This document shows positions 48,742 to 60,710 of a stretch of DNA of 64,000 nt, in pieces. The position numbers and the translations under genes are program-made. Under the pieces are notes generated by a model. The model was given only the letters and a program-made list of their open reading frames with translations, was not told where the DNA came from and made no database searches. Origin of the DNA: Sipunculus nudus (lineage: Eukaryota > Annelida > Sipuncula > Golfingiida > Sipunculidae); contig CM049306.1 in NCBI GenBank assembly GCA_026874595.1, positions 11,803,019 through 11,867,018 of the forward strand, in the 5' to 3' direction. Position 1 is the first letter of the stretch. Every line of letters begins with the position of its first letter.

Positions 48742-49121
48742 GGGTGCTTTTCCATGTGCGCGACAGAAACTGCCGCGCGTCAAACGCATGCGTTTGCCGC
48801 GCGGCCAGTCCTTTTCCATGTGAGCGTTTCGTATGCGTTTGCCGCGCGGCAATGGCATGCCTTCCTGACACAGCTGAAAGGACTTCAACATACGAGTATG
48901 GGGAAATCCCACATGAGACGTCATTAAGGCGGAATTCCCATGCGTTTGCCGCGTGGCAAACGCAGAAATCCAGCACTGCTGGATTCCAAAACTGACGCGT
49001 GCGTTTGCCGCGCGGCAATCACATACATGGAAATAGCACATGGCTTTTTAACTGGTTTGATTTTCGCCGCGTGGCAGCCGCGCGGCAAACGCTTGCAAAA
49101 CGCGTACATGGAAAAGCACCC
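48742..49121. mobile_element. Harbinger-like MITE with GC-rich palindromes
   Basis: The left end GGGTGCTTTTCCATGTGCGC and the complement of the right end, GGGTGCTTTTCCATGTACGC, match except one base. TTA precedes the left end and GTAA follows the right end, so a TTA/TAA duplication is possible but imperfect. The 380-bp inside has about six copies of TTGCCGCGCGGCAA or close forms. Ends of this kind and a three-base TWA duplication fit PIF/Harbinger MITEs (family knowledge). No transposase is present. Confidence 0.7.
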
Positions 49122-49335
49122 GTAATATTTAATAATTTTAATACACCCACAGGTGCCCCTTTTCTCTTTCAGCATGAGACTGGAAACACTATTGGCACAG
49201 AAGGTGTCATGCCAAGGCTGACCTATGTGGGTTTTCTTGTATTTCATGATCACTGGCTTGGAATAATCCTCACTGATTTATTATAATGCCTGTAACAGAA
49301 TTTTGCTCCCTTGAAAGCAAGTAGCCTGGAGGTTT

Positions 49336-51560
49336 TAAGCAAACTTGTGAGCTTATGCGATGGTGTGGTGTCATCCTCCATCCAGCGTCTGTACTTTAAC
49401 CCGTACTACTATACTGTCTAAAAAAAATGGCTGGAACTAGCATCACTAAATTTTATGCAAAATATGTGTCATCTAAAAAAACTTTCAGATTGAGCATATG
49501 TTTTGACTATCTGCATTGACTTAGATTTGAAAGGGAAAAGCTAAAAAAACCTTTTAAAATCATCTCAGAAACTGTCCAGCCAAATTTTTAATATTTCACA
49601 GAAATAATCCAAGAAACAACCTCTCTCAAGTTTGTTCAAATAGGTCCAGTTCAGTGATTTTTGGCAGAGTTACAGAAAGCTGAACTTAGTCATTTGGTCA
49701 AAAAGTATACTAAAGTTACAATCTCAGAAATGGCTGGAGCTATCATCACCAAATTTTATGCAAATTTTGGTTACATGAGCCATACTTGAAACTTGAGGTA
49801 GTGGTGGCACCACCTGCTTTTTTAGCCCTCCGCCCTTAGGCTGATGGGCTATTGTCGTCACCCAAGCTGTCCGTCCGTTCGTCCCTCTGTCTGTCCATCC
49901 GTCCGTACGGCGTCCGTTAACTTTTACCTTGTGAGCGGGATATCTGGAAAAGGATTCACCGTCAGAATTTTATTTCCTCGGTACAGATGTATATCGACAA
50001 AATCTCGGTCAAGTTCGAAGATGGGTGACCTTGACCTATTTTTCTACATTTTAGAGCTGATTATAGAAAAACACTTAGATGCTTATTACTCAGGAACTAT
50101 TTGGTGGTTTTTCACAAAACTTACTATGGTTATTTGGACTGATAGTCTGTACCTGCTACACAAGTTTGGTGGCGCCACCTACAATTTCTGATTTTTTATG
50201 AATTTTTATCAGATTTTTCAACTTTGGGCTTGTGAGTGGGATATCTCTAAAAGGATTCACCGTAGGAATTTTATTTTTATGGTAAAGATGTATATTGACA
50301 AAATCTCGGTCAAGTTTGAATATGGGTGACCTTGACCTATTTTTCTACGTTTCAGAGCTGATTATAGAAAAAACATTTAGAAGCTTATTTCTCAGGAACC
50401 ATTGGATGGATTTTCACAATACTTACTTTGATCATAAGGACTGATGGTCTGTAACTGCTGCACAAGTTTGGGGGCACCACCTACAATTTCTGATTTTTAA
50501 TGAATTTTTCTTGGATTTTTCAACTTTGGCCTTGTGAGCGAGATATCCCTAAAAGGATTCACAATAGGAATTTTATTTCTTTGGTGAAGATGTATATCGA
50601 CAAAATCTCGTTCAAGTTTGAAGATGGGTGACCTTGACCTACTTTTCAAGGTCACAGAGCTTTTAATAGAATAAAACTTAGAAGCTTATTTTTCAGGAAG
50701 CATTTGGTGGATTAATTATGAATCATGGTACATACCTCTCCAGTTTAAATTTATAACTGAGACATGTACAGATATACATCCATGTGAGAACAGATATTGA
50801 GTACTTGTTACTGTTACCACCTTTAAACACTGTTCTTTTGGCTGAGGGCTTTTGTCAGATTCTGCTGATATTCTAGTTGTATGTGTTTCATCAATCATCA
50901 GCAAATTAACCCATAATTTCTCAGGTGAAGCAGGAGTTGGCATCCCAAAATTTAATGCAAAATAGTCACATGTCAAATGTTTTGGGATCGAGCTTTTTGT
51001 GGTGCCACCTGCATCGCCTTATATTTTATGGGGAATAAGCTGGGAAACCTGTGAAAATCTTCTTCTCAGAAATCATTCAGCCAAATTATTCAGTATTTCA
51101 CAGGAATGATTCCAGAGATGAGCTCTCTCAAGTTTGTTCAAATGGTTTTGGTTTGGCTGATTTACAGGAATTTGAACTTAGTCATTTTGCCAAATAAGCA
51201 TACTGACATAACAATCTTATAAACAACAGGAGCTAACAATACCACGTCTTGTGCAAATGTTGGTCACATGACTCGTGTTTGAAATTGAGTTTTTTTGTGG
51301 CACCACTGACATTGACCTGATTTTACAGGCAAAAACCTTGTAATTTTAGCCTCTTTCAGCTTCTACTTTATAATGTTTTTGATGAAACTGTCAAACCAAA
51401 TAGTTTAATATTTCACATGGATCATCCATGGGTAGGGTTATCTCAGTTGAATAAGAATAGATAAAGTTCATTGCTTTTTGGTTGAGTCATAAAAAGCTGA
51501 AGTTAATCTTATGTTCAAGATCTTATCTGACAAGATTGAGATTTATGATGATGCAATGTA
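49336..51560 (+). repeat. Family D element interrupted by family B
   Basis: It begins AGCAAACTTGTGAGCTTATG, runs to about 49820, and resumes after 50877 with 'aatttctcaggtgaagcagg...ttggcatccc', matching 7520-7600. Its own 3' end was not found. Confidence 0.65.
49824..50877 (+). repeat. Family B element, complete, nested in family D
   Basis: The same hairpin, 300-bp units and ATTCTAGTT end as the copy at 30013-31040, with very high similarity along its length. GGTGGCGCCACC lies at 50168. Confidence 0.8.
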
Positions 51561-52581
51561 GAATTATGAATCAACTTTTATATTCAGATATATATGTTAT
51601 ATTATAATAAAAAAATTGATGTCATAAAAAATGAGGATCTAATACAAACTTTTGTTCATTATTTTCCTGCCTCAGCAGAATTTGAGATCAGGCTTTGTTT
51701 GCCCTGTATGTATATGCAGAAGTATTGTTAATCCCTCCATCCCCCCCCCATTGCCATTCATTCTGTTGCACCTGTGCACTGGGACTTTAGTTTTTATTGC
51801 AAATATGTAAATTTTTTTTAATTTTAAAAAATAATTAGATTAGAAAAAAATAAGATCTAATTGAAACATATTCTTGCCTAAGTAGAATGGAACATAAATT
51901 GATCAGCTCTCTCTGTCGATCATCTCTCCATTATCATTAAATATATATATTAATAATGAAATTAATCCTATAAGCACTGTTTAAATAACTCTCATATTAG
52001 CTGTATGTGGATGAATTAAAGGTATTAAAGTCTGAAATTTGAAAGCAACTTATATATTCAGTTATAATATACAATTTCTTACTGATCAATACAAACCAGT
52101 CATATCAACCAACCATGGCCTATATTGCCTCTTCCCCTCAGACACTAACTCCATTTGATATTATTTTAGATTTTACCTTCAAGGTCAAATTCAGCTAAAC
52201 ATAGTGACACATAAAATATACAGCATATAACATATATCTTTCTTGCATTTGTCAAATAATCACAAAACCATATACATCATATGATATATGTTAATCATAG
52301 TCCTATCAGCGTAAAGCTTTTAAAATTTGATGAAGTGTTCTGAATATATTATATAATACCTTACATACTATTTGGATAACAAAGTACAGAGTTTATAAAC
52401 ACATGATACCTGTATATAATTATTACAAAGGCTTCACAGTATATAATGTACAGTATCATAAATTATCCAGCAAATGACATAGAGTGCGACATTCATCTAG
52501 TTTAGTTTGTATATTACAAGTATTATGTAACATTGTACAATATGATGTATAACAGGTATTACCTTTAACTTTCTTCCACAG

Positions 52582-52693
52582 GGGGATGACAGGTTTTTGC
52601 AGATGCTTAGATGGTTACACTGGAGACGGAACCACATCTTGCATAGCAGTAGATCCCTGTCAGCAGGATAACCGAGGAGGCTGTCACATACAG
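52582..52693 (+). CDS. Internal exon, EGF-like module of the same stabilin-like gene
   Basis: The acceptor is CTTTCTTCCACAG and the donor is CAG|GTAGAG. The first base completes the CGG codon split from the exon ending at 44957, so the two join in frame across an intron of about 7.6 kb. The frame reads MTGFCRCLDGYTGDG, then SCIAVDPC, then GGCH. C-x-C-x2-GY-x-GDG-x-x-C followed by a new PC...GGCH start is a classic EGF-like sequence, and the 'GY.GDG..C....PC...GGCH' succession is common in stabilins (family knowledge). The exon is 112 bases long and ends in phase 0 just after a Gln codon, in the middle of the next EGF-like module, so at least one further exon must follow. None was recognised in the remaining 11.3 kb. 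The missing membrane and adhesion domains leave the gene name open. Confidence 0.65.
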
Positions 52694-53308
52694 GTAGAGC
52701 AGTAATAGAACACAACATAGAAATAGTCCAGAGCTGATATGTCAGATGATCATGACCAGAATATGAGCATCTGTCTAACAACGAGATGAATATATTGAAA
52801 AGTGTATGAAATAATAAAAAAGTTGAGTAAATTGAGTTTATTGTATGCTGGCTCACTGTATACCAGCAAGCTGTCATATTTAATTGTAGAATATATGGTG
52901 ATATGTTGTGACTTATGAGTCTCAGGATAACCTTTTCCTATTGAAATGCAATAATGTAATAACTGTATATTGATTGTTTTTTTTTTTATAATTTATTATT
53001 CCACATCTGTGTTAAATTAGCAACCTAGCCTGATTAAAATTAGGCCAACACTCTTGTTGTCTGGTTTCAGTGGGAAATTTAAGTTCACATCGGTCATAAT
53101 AAAAAGCCAGACTGACCCATGCACTCCTCCTTGATCAAGGTTTTTTAGTCCTTTGTAAAGCATCATCATACTACATGACTACATATTCACAGACCTTGAT
53201 TCTGTGACCTTCTCGGGTATCACTATTTCAGGAATAATGAATAAGGCAATTGAACCAATCAGATGACATGCAAACACTTGTTTCATGTGGATGACTGGTG
53301 TGATTTTT
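52694..53308. other. Intron sequence, no gene seen
   Basis: AT-rich DNA following the EGF exon donor, before a family A element. Confidence 0.4.
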
Positions 53309-54915
53309 AGCTCAGCTGACTATAAGTCATCTGAGCTATAGTGGTGGTTCATTGTCCGTCATCCGTCTGTCTGTCCGTCGGTCCGTCCATCCGGATGTCT
53401 GTCTGTAAGACTGGCACGTTTCGACACCATTGGACCTATGAATCTGAAATTCGGCATACAGTTAGATGTCCCCAAAATCTCCTACCATGCTAAAAATAGG
53501 ACTTTGTTCCTTCGAGATATTAAGGAAAAACCTCAATTTTTTATTAGAAATCTATTTTCACACTTCAGGACTGCCTAATATCAAAACCACTCATCTGGTT
53601 TTCTTCATATTTACCATAAATATTCCTCTATATAGTTCCTATGTACATGCCAGAAATTAAGTCAGTATTATTTAATTTAAAAAAGTTATGGGCCCAAACA
53701 TAATGGACTTTGTAAAAAAATCAGAAAAGATATTTGATTGCTTAACACAAAACATGTTAAAGCTAAGGACTTTTTTCTGGTAATATAACTTTAATTAATC
53801 AAAATTAAATTGTATACCGAAAATTAGATCAGAATCTTTAAAATTTATTAAAATACTAGCAAAAATAAAAATTTGTACCTTAAATTTTGCCCAACTTTGG
53901 CCAAGGCACGTTTTTTTCCTGTAAGTACTGTGGATTTAATTTTCACAGCATGTACACATAAGGATTTAATCTGTTAACATCTGAAATTTGAAAATAAAAG
54001 CTGCAAAATTAGGCTAGTAATTGAATTTATTTTGGGGCTCTTGTTGTATTTCCTTACATTGTCAAGCCGTCCACTTTGGTGACTGTAGGTCATTCAGTGC
54101 AGCTCTCTCCACTGAGTTGAGCTTGATTAGGCTGTCTGCAGTTAATACCATACCACAGGGTGCCTTTTTCTCTGGCAACCCCCCCCCCCCCCCCCCCCCC
54201 CTCACCATTCTGTTGACAGACCTGTACTATGAACTAGATGAATCTTAAAATTAACATTTTTTTCAGCAACGAGCAGTATTAATGGAGACCCCTCCCCCCA
54301 CCCACCCCTTCAATCCACAGGACTAATAAACAAGATGAATCTTATAATTTTAATGTTAAATAAATTCTTTTTGATGAGACTTGGACAATTTTGATTGTTT
54401 TTAAGAAAAAAATTTCAGGAATTTAATCCTAATATTCAAATGTGATAAAATATTAGGATCTAATGTAAGTGCTTACTGACAAGATTTAAGAAGATATAAA
54501 TACCTTGTAGCATTTCATTCATATCTCTTAAAGTTGGCGGGGCCTAGGTGTGAATAACACTGTTAACTTAGTATTAAAATTAGGAATATTGGTCAAACTT
54601 TATGTGATTAATTTTTAACTCAAATGGCCATATATTTAACTTTTGAAAACTTAATTACCTTAACACATTATTTGTTTATGAAATGTTACTTTTAAATAAC
54701 ACTTACAATAGGCCTATTTGTTCCATTGGTGCATCACTAAATGGTTTAGCTCATGTCCATTATTCTATAATTTTACAGTTTCATTTTAGCAGGGCCATTT
54801 TCTCATAGCTTTTCTAATGATAATATAGATGAAAAACCAAAAGAAATAAAAATATTTTGCAGTTACTAATATTTTCCAAAATTCAGCTGAGCGATGTGAC
54901 CCATGGATCCCTTGT
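53309..54915 (+). repeat. Family A element, single core unit
   Basis: The 5' hairpin with loop ATA and a long GTCCGTC/GTCTGTC tract are followed by one core unit, a C run of about 22 (54179-54200), and the same 3' region as 13190-13874, ending CAGCTGAGCGATGTGACCCA and CCCTTGTTTT. Confidence 0.8.
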
Positions 54916-55094
54916 TTTATTCAACATAAAGCATTGCCGGGAGGGCATTGAAAATCAAACCAATCTGATCAGGTGGTCCCATTTCTGGTACATGTGTTGT
55001 TGTTTAGAGGCCTTGTGATCAGTGTGTTGCTTGCATTCTATTGGTTGGTTTTGAATGATGTCAGTTGAGATTTTGGCCAAAACTCAAGAGAGGG

Positions 55095-55265
55095 TCATAG
55101 AATCAAGGTCTGTGAATGCATGGAAATGTCCAGATATGGTCATGTCACAGCCAGACTTGGTAGTATGAAGATGAATTAAGGTCTGTGAATGTGTGGTCAT
55201 ATCACAGCCAGACTTGGTAGTATGAAGATAAAACAACGTTTGTGAATGTGTGGTCATATCAAAGC
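55095..55265 (+). repeat. 57-bp tandem repeat, about three copies
   Basis: CAGCCAGACTTGGTAGTATG recurs at 55148 and 55205, with GTCTGTGAATG between. The unit is 57 bases, so the minus frame stays open as a 19-residue repeat; I see no other sign of a gene. Confidence 0.8.
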
Positions 55266-55373
55266 ATATTTCTGAATAATGCTTGTTTGCATATTTCTGA
55301 CAGTTGTATAATTTCACATGTTTTGTTTTTACCAGTAAATTAAAGAAAATTTCCCTTGCACTGAATATTTTTT

Positions 55374-55430
55374 TAGCTCACCAGAACCAAGTTCAGGAGA
55401 GCTTTAATACTGTTACCCTGTCTGTGTTCA
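55374..55430 (+). repeat. Family F 5'-end hairpin
   Basis: Arms AGCTCACCAGAAC and GTTCAGGAGAGCT pair at 11 of 13 positions around loop CAA, then 'taatactgttaccctgtctg' follows. The body and 3' end were not resolved. Confidence 0.55.
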
Positions 55431-56394
55431 TCAATCATATGGGTGTTCTAGGGGTTATGGGAAAGCATTTCCCATGATTTTGAAATCAAAAGTTCAGATA
55501 TTATGGTCTTTTAAGTTCTCTTAAGTCTATAACTGTTGAATACCTATTGTATTCATATTTGTCCCTTGCCATTGCCAAAGGCGCCATCAGCTAGGGACAT
55601 AGAAATCGGGGGCATCCATCCGTCTTTCCATTCGTTTGTCCATCACAGGACATACTTGTTCCTGAAGGAATAAGGATAAAATAATTTTCATGTAGGCTCA
55701 TTGCTCCATTACTGGTGAAGATATTTCTGTGTAACTTGTTGTAATGACCAGTTGTGAGAGTAGCCAGATACTTGTTCACTGCACAAGGTTAAGTTTTATT
55801 GCTGTCCACTGTTTTGTGTCCTGTATATCCAATATATCTGACAGGATTTAAATATTTTTTTCTGGATAATATGACATCTTTGCATGTTCATACATAATCG
55901 TTTTGGATCGATTATGTGAAAATGCAACCAATTAATTGATTATGAAAGAAAACAACCAATCACATATATAAAGTCAGTTAATTACCACACCACTCATATG
56001 GCCTGATTAATTCTGCTGGATGTAATTTGTTTTCTTCTCCACACTGATTCCATGAAAGCTATTTAAGTCTTTGTTAAATTTGGAACCATGAAGAGACTTT
56101 TATAAGAGATGTCCCTCTGGTGTGTGTGGTGTATTTGTTTTCAACCTTGACCCAAGGATGGACAAAGAAATAAAATGCTTGATGCCTTATCCATAGCACT
56201 CCTCCCTGAAGTCAGTGCACATATATTTTAAAATTCTGAATAAAAAATGTTACAAGGAGTGCGCAAAGTGACACATGGGTACAGATTGTTTGGAATGACA
56301 CAATTTGAATTTAAAAAAAAATGTTTATGCTTATTCTGTAAAACCTGGTGTGACAGAACAGGAAGTGTGATAAACTCCAAGGAACAGCATTTTT
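55431..56394. other. No gene seen
   Basis: Possible family F body at the start, otherwise unassigned AT-rich DNA. Confidence 0.4.
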
Positions 56395-59392
56395 AGCTGA
56401 GCTGACTGAAAGTCATCTGAGCTATAGCGATCACCCTTTGTCTGTCGTCTGTCTGGCCTTCTGTCCGTCCATTAACAGGGCACAAATCATAACCGCTGGA
56501 CCTGGAATCCTCTCACTTGACATCCAGGGAGGTCCATGAAAAAAATCTCCTTGGAAACCTGAAATTAGGTCTCTGTTACCCATATCCTTTGAGCTATGGG
56601 GCTCAAAAGTACCCCCAGAATAATGCAAAATTTGATACAAAAGCTCAAGTATCTGAATATCTTCTGCATTGATCACCATGATTCTGTGCATGAATATAGA
56701 TCATGGGATGTTCCATCAGTTCCTGCAAACTGGTGGTGCCACCTGTATTTTTTTCCAATTTTTATGAATTTTGTTATGCCCCTGCCACAAAGTGGCCGGG
56801 GCATATAGTTTTACCCATATCCGTCCTTCTGTCATTCCGAAATCAAACAGTTGTACTGACTTTTTTCGCAAAGCCTGCAGATATTGGCCTGATTTTTGGT
56901 GTGTGGGCAGATAATGACCAGTTACAGTTCGAGTTCGCGTTTTGTCCCGGTTGACCTACTTTTAACCGTTTTACGGCTTCTAAACTTAGAAAATTTCATG
57001 AAAAATAGAAATATTCATGACAGATACACATGTACAGACTTTTTTTCGTAATGCCTGCAGATATTGGCCTGATTTTTGGTGTGTGGGCAGATATAGACCA
57101 TTTACAGATCGAGTTCGCATTTCGTCCTGGTTGACCTACTTTTGACTGTTTTACAGCTCCTGAACATAGAAAATTTCATAAAAAATATGTAATTTTATGA
57201 CAAATACACATGTACGCATTTTTTTTCGCAATGCCTGCAGATATTGCCCTGATTTTTGGTGTGTGGGCAGATAATGACCAGTTACAGATCGAGTTCACGT
57301 TTTGTCCCAGTTGACCTACTTTTGACCATTTGACGGTGCTCTAACATAGAAAATTTCATAAAAAAGTGCACATGTATGGACTTTTTTTCGCAGTGCCTGA
57401 TGATACGGGCCTGATTTTTGGTGTGTAGGCAGATAATGACCAGTTACAGATCGAGTTCTTGTTTTGTCCCAGTTGACCTACTTTTGACCATTTCACTGCT
57501 CCTGAACATAGAAAGTTTCATGAAAAATAGAAATTTTCATAACAAATGCATATGTACATATGTACGCGTTTCGTCCCAGTTGACCTACTTTTGATTGTTT
57601 TACGGCTCCTAAACATAGAAAATTTCATGAAAGACAGAAATTTTTATGGAAAATACACATGTATGGACTTTTTTTCACAATGCCTGTATATACTAGCATG
57701 ATTTTTGGTGTGTTGCTTGATAATGACCCGTTACAGATCGAGTTTGCATTTTGCCCTTGTTGACCTACTTTTGACCATACGACACCTCCTGAAATTAAAA
57801 AATTTTTCAAAATTTTACAAATGTTTCTAATTTGCCCCAGGCGGGGGCATTCTTGTCGTTCCGACACATCTAGTTTTTCTCTATTTTTGAGACTTTTAAA
57901 AATGAGGACATCTGTTAACAGGGCACAAATCGTAAAGACTGGACCTAGAATCTTAATTCTTGACATTCTGAGAGACCTATGAAAAGTCTCCATGGAAACC
58001 AGAAATTAGGTCTCTGTTACCCATATCCTTTGAGCTATGGGGCCCCTAAGTACCCCCCCCCCCAGAATAGTGAAAAATTTCTTACAAAAACTTCAATATC
58101 TCATTAACTACATCACTGATGGTCATGATTTTTGGCATACATATTGATCATGAGATGTTTCATCAGTTTCTGCGACTGGTGGCGCCACCTGTATTTTTTT
58201 ATTTTTTTACGAACTGTTTTCTCTATTTTTGAGACGTTTAAAAATGTGAACATCTGTTAACAGGGCACAAATCAAAAAGACTGATTCTAGAATCTTCATT
58301 TTTGACATTCTGAGAGATCTATGAAAAGCCTCCATGGAAACCAGAAATTAGGTCTCTGTTACCCATATCCTTTGAGCTATGTGGCCCCAAAGTACCCCCC
58401 AGAACAGTCAAAAATTTCATAAAAAAACTTCAATATCTGATTAACTACATAACTGATGGTCATGATTTTTGGCATACATATTGATCATGAGATGTTTCAT
58501 CAGTTTCTGCAGACTGGTGGCGCCATCTGTATTTTTTCAAATTTTTACAATTTTTTATCCCTATTTTTGATACCTTTTAGGATGTAGTTATCTGTCAACA
58601 GGGTTCAAATTGTAACGACTGGACCTAGAATCTTCATGCTTGACACACAGGAAGACCCATGAAAAGACTCCATGGAAACCTGGAATTAGGTCTCTGCTAC
58701 CCATATCCTTTGAGCTATGGCACTCCAAAATACAGCTCAGAATAATGGAAAATTTGATACAAAAGCTGAAGTATCTGAACAACTAATGCAGAGATCACCA
58801 TAATTGTTTGCATGGATATTGTTCATGGAGTGTTTCATCAGTTTCTGCAGACTGGGTGCGCCACCTCTATTTTTTTCCAAATTTTTCACAAATTTTTTTC
58901 TCTATTTTTGAGACCTTTAAAGATGTGGTTATCTTTTAACAGGGTACAAATTGTAACCACTGGACCTAGAATCTTCATTCTTGTCATGCAAGGGACCCAT
59001 GAAAAGTGTCTGTGGAAACCTGAAATTAGGTCTCTGTTACCCATATCCTCCAAGCTATAGGACTCCAAAGTATCCCTTAGAATAATGGTAATTTGATACA
59101 AAAGCTGAAGTATCTGAACAACTAATCCAGAGACCACCATGCTTCTTTGCATGGATAATGACCATTAAGTGTTTTTATTAGTTTCTGCAGACTGGTGGAT
59201 CCACCTGTATTTTTTTTTTTAATTTTTTTATTAATTTTTTTAGATATATTTATACAGACACAATCTCAGCCTGTTTGTTAATCTGTTTGATGCTTCAGGT
59301 GAATGGGTATATACTACCATTCAGATGATAAAATTTCCTTTTACTAATCTCTTTCCAGTCAGCTGAGCGTCATGACCCATGGGTCACTTGTT
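56395..59392 (+). repeat. Family A' element with five ~340-bp units
   Basis: Start AGCTGAGCTGACTGAAAGTC and ATCTGAGCT, then GTCTGTCGTCTGTC. 'aacagggcacaaat' points at 56477, 57917, 58260, 58599 and 58937 give a 340-bp unit once the family C insertion is removed. Units carry GGTGGCGCCACC (58178) and GGTGGCGCCATC (58516). The end is CAGCTGAGCGTCATGACCCA and GGGTCACTTGTT. Confidence 0.78.
56774..57873 (+). repeat. Family C element nested in A', six core units
   Basis: 5' hairpin ATGCCCCTGCCAC, AAA, GTGGCCGGGGCAT. TTGACCTACTTTT points are at 56951, 57131, 57311, 57473, 57580 and 57760 (180-bp unit, one shortened). The end is GGCGGGGGCATTCTTGTCGT and GACACATCTAG. The flanks 'ttttatgaatttt' and 'tttttctctatttttgag' are contiguous in other A' units, so the target was a T run. 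Confidence 0.8.
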
Positions 59393-60710
59393 TTCTTTTT
59401 GAGATTTTCAAATAAAGCCTTATCTTGTAACAGGGCACAAATCATAACCACTTGACCTAGAATCTTCTCACTTGACATCCAGGAAGGTCCATGAAAAGTC
59501 TTCATTGAAATCTGAAATAAGGTCTCTGTTGCCCATATCCTCTGAGGTATGGGGCTTGAATACCCCCCAAATAATTAAAAATGTGATACAAAAACTGTGT
59601 TCGTTTCTGGAGAACTCTTCTGAGACCCTTGGACGGATCTTTCCGTAACCTGGCATAGTTGTTCCCTCACCTATGTAGTTGTGCATAACAAAGACAGATG
59701 GCAACACCTGCAATTGTATCTGTGCAGTCTGAATCTCGGTGTCTTTTAGATAACAGCAGATATCTCAGGAGTGGCTCAATGCAGAGCTGAAAGTTTGCAT
59801 GTCCATAGATTTTGGATCTCTCCATCTTGTAATTGTGACTGGTGGCGCCACCTACAATACTTTTTGCGTAGCATCCATCTGACCATTTGCCATCTGTTCT
59901 TCTTAGTGGTTCGTCAATGTATTGGGTCGAAATTGTGCATGTTCATAGATCCTCGACACCTCCATCTCATAAACAAGACTGGTGGCGCCATCTGCAATAA
60001 TTTTCACATGGCGTCCATCCACATATTTGCTTTTGCTAAAAATTGTTCATATCTCAGGAGTGGTCTGAAATTTGGCATGATCATCCATCTTGGAAAGTTT
60101 TCTCATAAACCAGACAGGTAGCGCCACCTAGCTTCCTGTTTTTGTAGAATAAATTAATGCCAATTTCTAAGGAGTGATTAGCCGTATTGGCCTGAAATTA
60201 AGCATATCCATAGTTCATGGACTCCTCCATCTTGTACTCAAGACTGATGGTGCCATCTGCAATCATTTTCCGGTGGTGTCCATCCGTATGTGTGCTTTGT
60301 GTGGAAATTGCTCATATCTCCGAAGTGGTTCAAGGTATTGGTCTGAAATTTGGCATGTCCATCCATCTTGGAAAATTTTCTCGTAAACCAGATAGGTGGC
60401 ACCTCTTACCTTCCTGTTTCCATAGAATAAATTACTGCTCTTTTCATAGGAGTGGTTTGCCATATTGGCCTGAAATTGTGCATGTCCATATATCTTAGAC
60501 TCCTCCTCCGTGTTGTACTCAAGACTGGTGGTGCCATCTGCAATAATTTTCCGGTGGTTCCACCTGTATTTTTTTTCAATTTTTTTAGGCATTTTTTCTC
60601 TATTTATGAGACCTTTAAATGAAGTGGTTTGCACTCTGGCAGTCATTTTGCCCCTTTATTCAACATTCCTTGAATTCAGCTGAGTGTCATGGCCCATGGG
60701 CCACTAGTTA
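59393..60710 (+). repeat. Family A' piece with E-type core units
   Basis: An A' unit at 59430-59600 is followed by four or five E-type units (59740-60560) with GGTGGCGCCACC (59841) and GGTGGCGCCATC (59981), ending CAGCTGAGTGTCATGGCCCA and GGGCCACTAGTT, where the terminal palindrome has changed on both sides (GGCCCATGGGCC). Confidence 0.65.

Larger units (their letters stand above)
44958..52581 (+). other. Large intron between the two EGF exons, packed with repeats
   Basis: This roughly 7.6 kb interval is flanked by matching donor and acceptor sites of compatible phase. It carries a family D core at about 45780-46680, a family C copy at 46690-47524, a Harbinger-like MITE at 48742-49121, and a family D copy from 49336 split by a family B copy. 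The stretches 44958-45780, 47530-48740 and 51560-52580 are AT-rich and I see no gene in them. Confidence 0.55.

Noticed and set aside
48705-49286. Six overlapping open frames on both strands with CRAA/ARQT repeats
   Set aside because: They come from the palindromes of the GC-rich MITE, not from a gene.
55084-55317. Minus open frame with a 19-residue repeat
   Set aside because: A 57-bp tandem repeat explains it; no homology or splice evidence.
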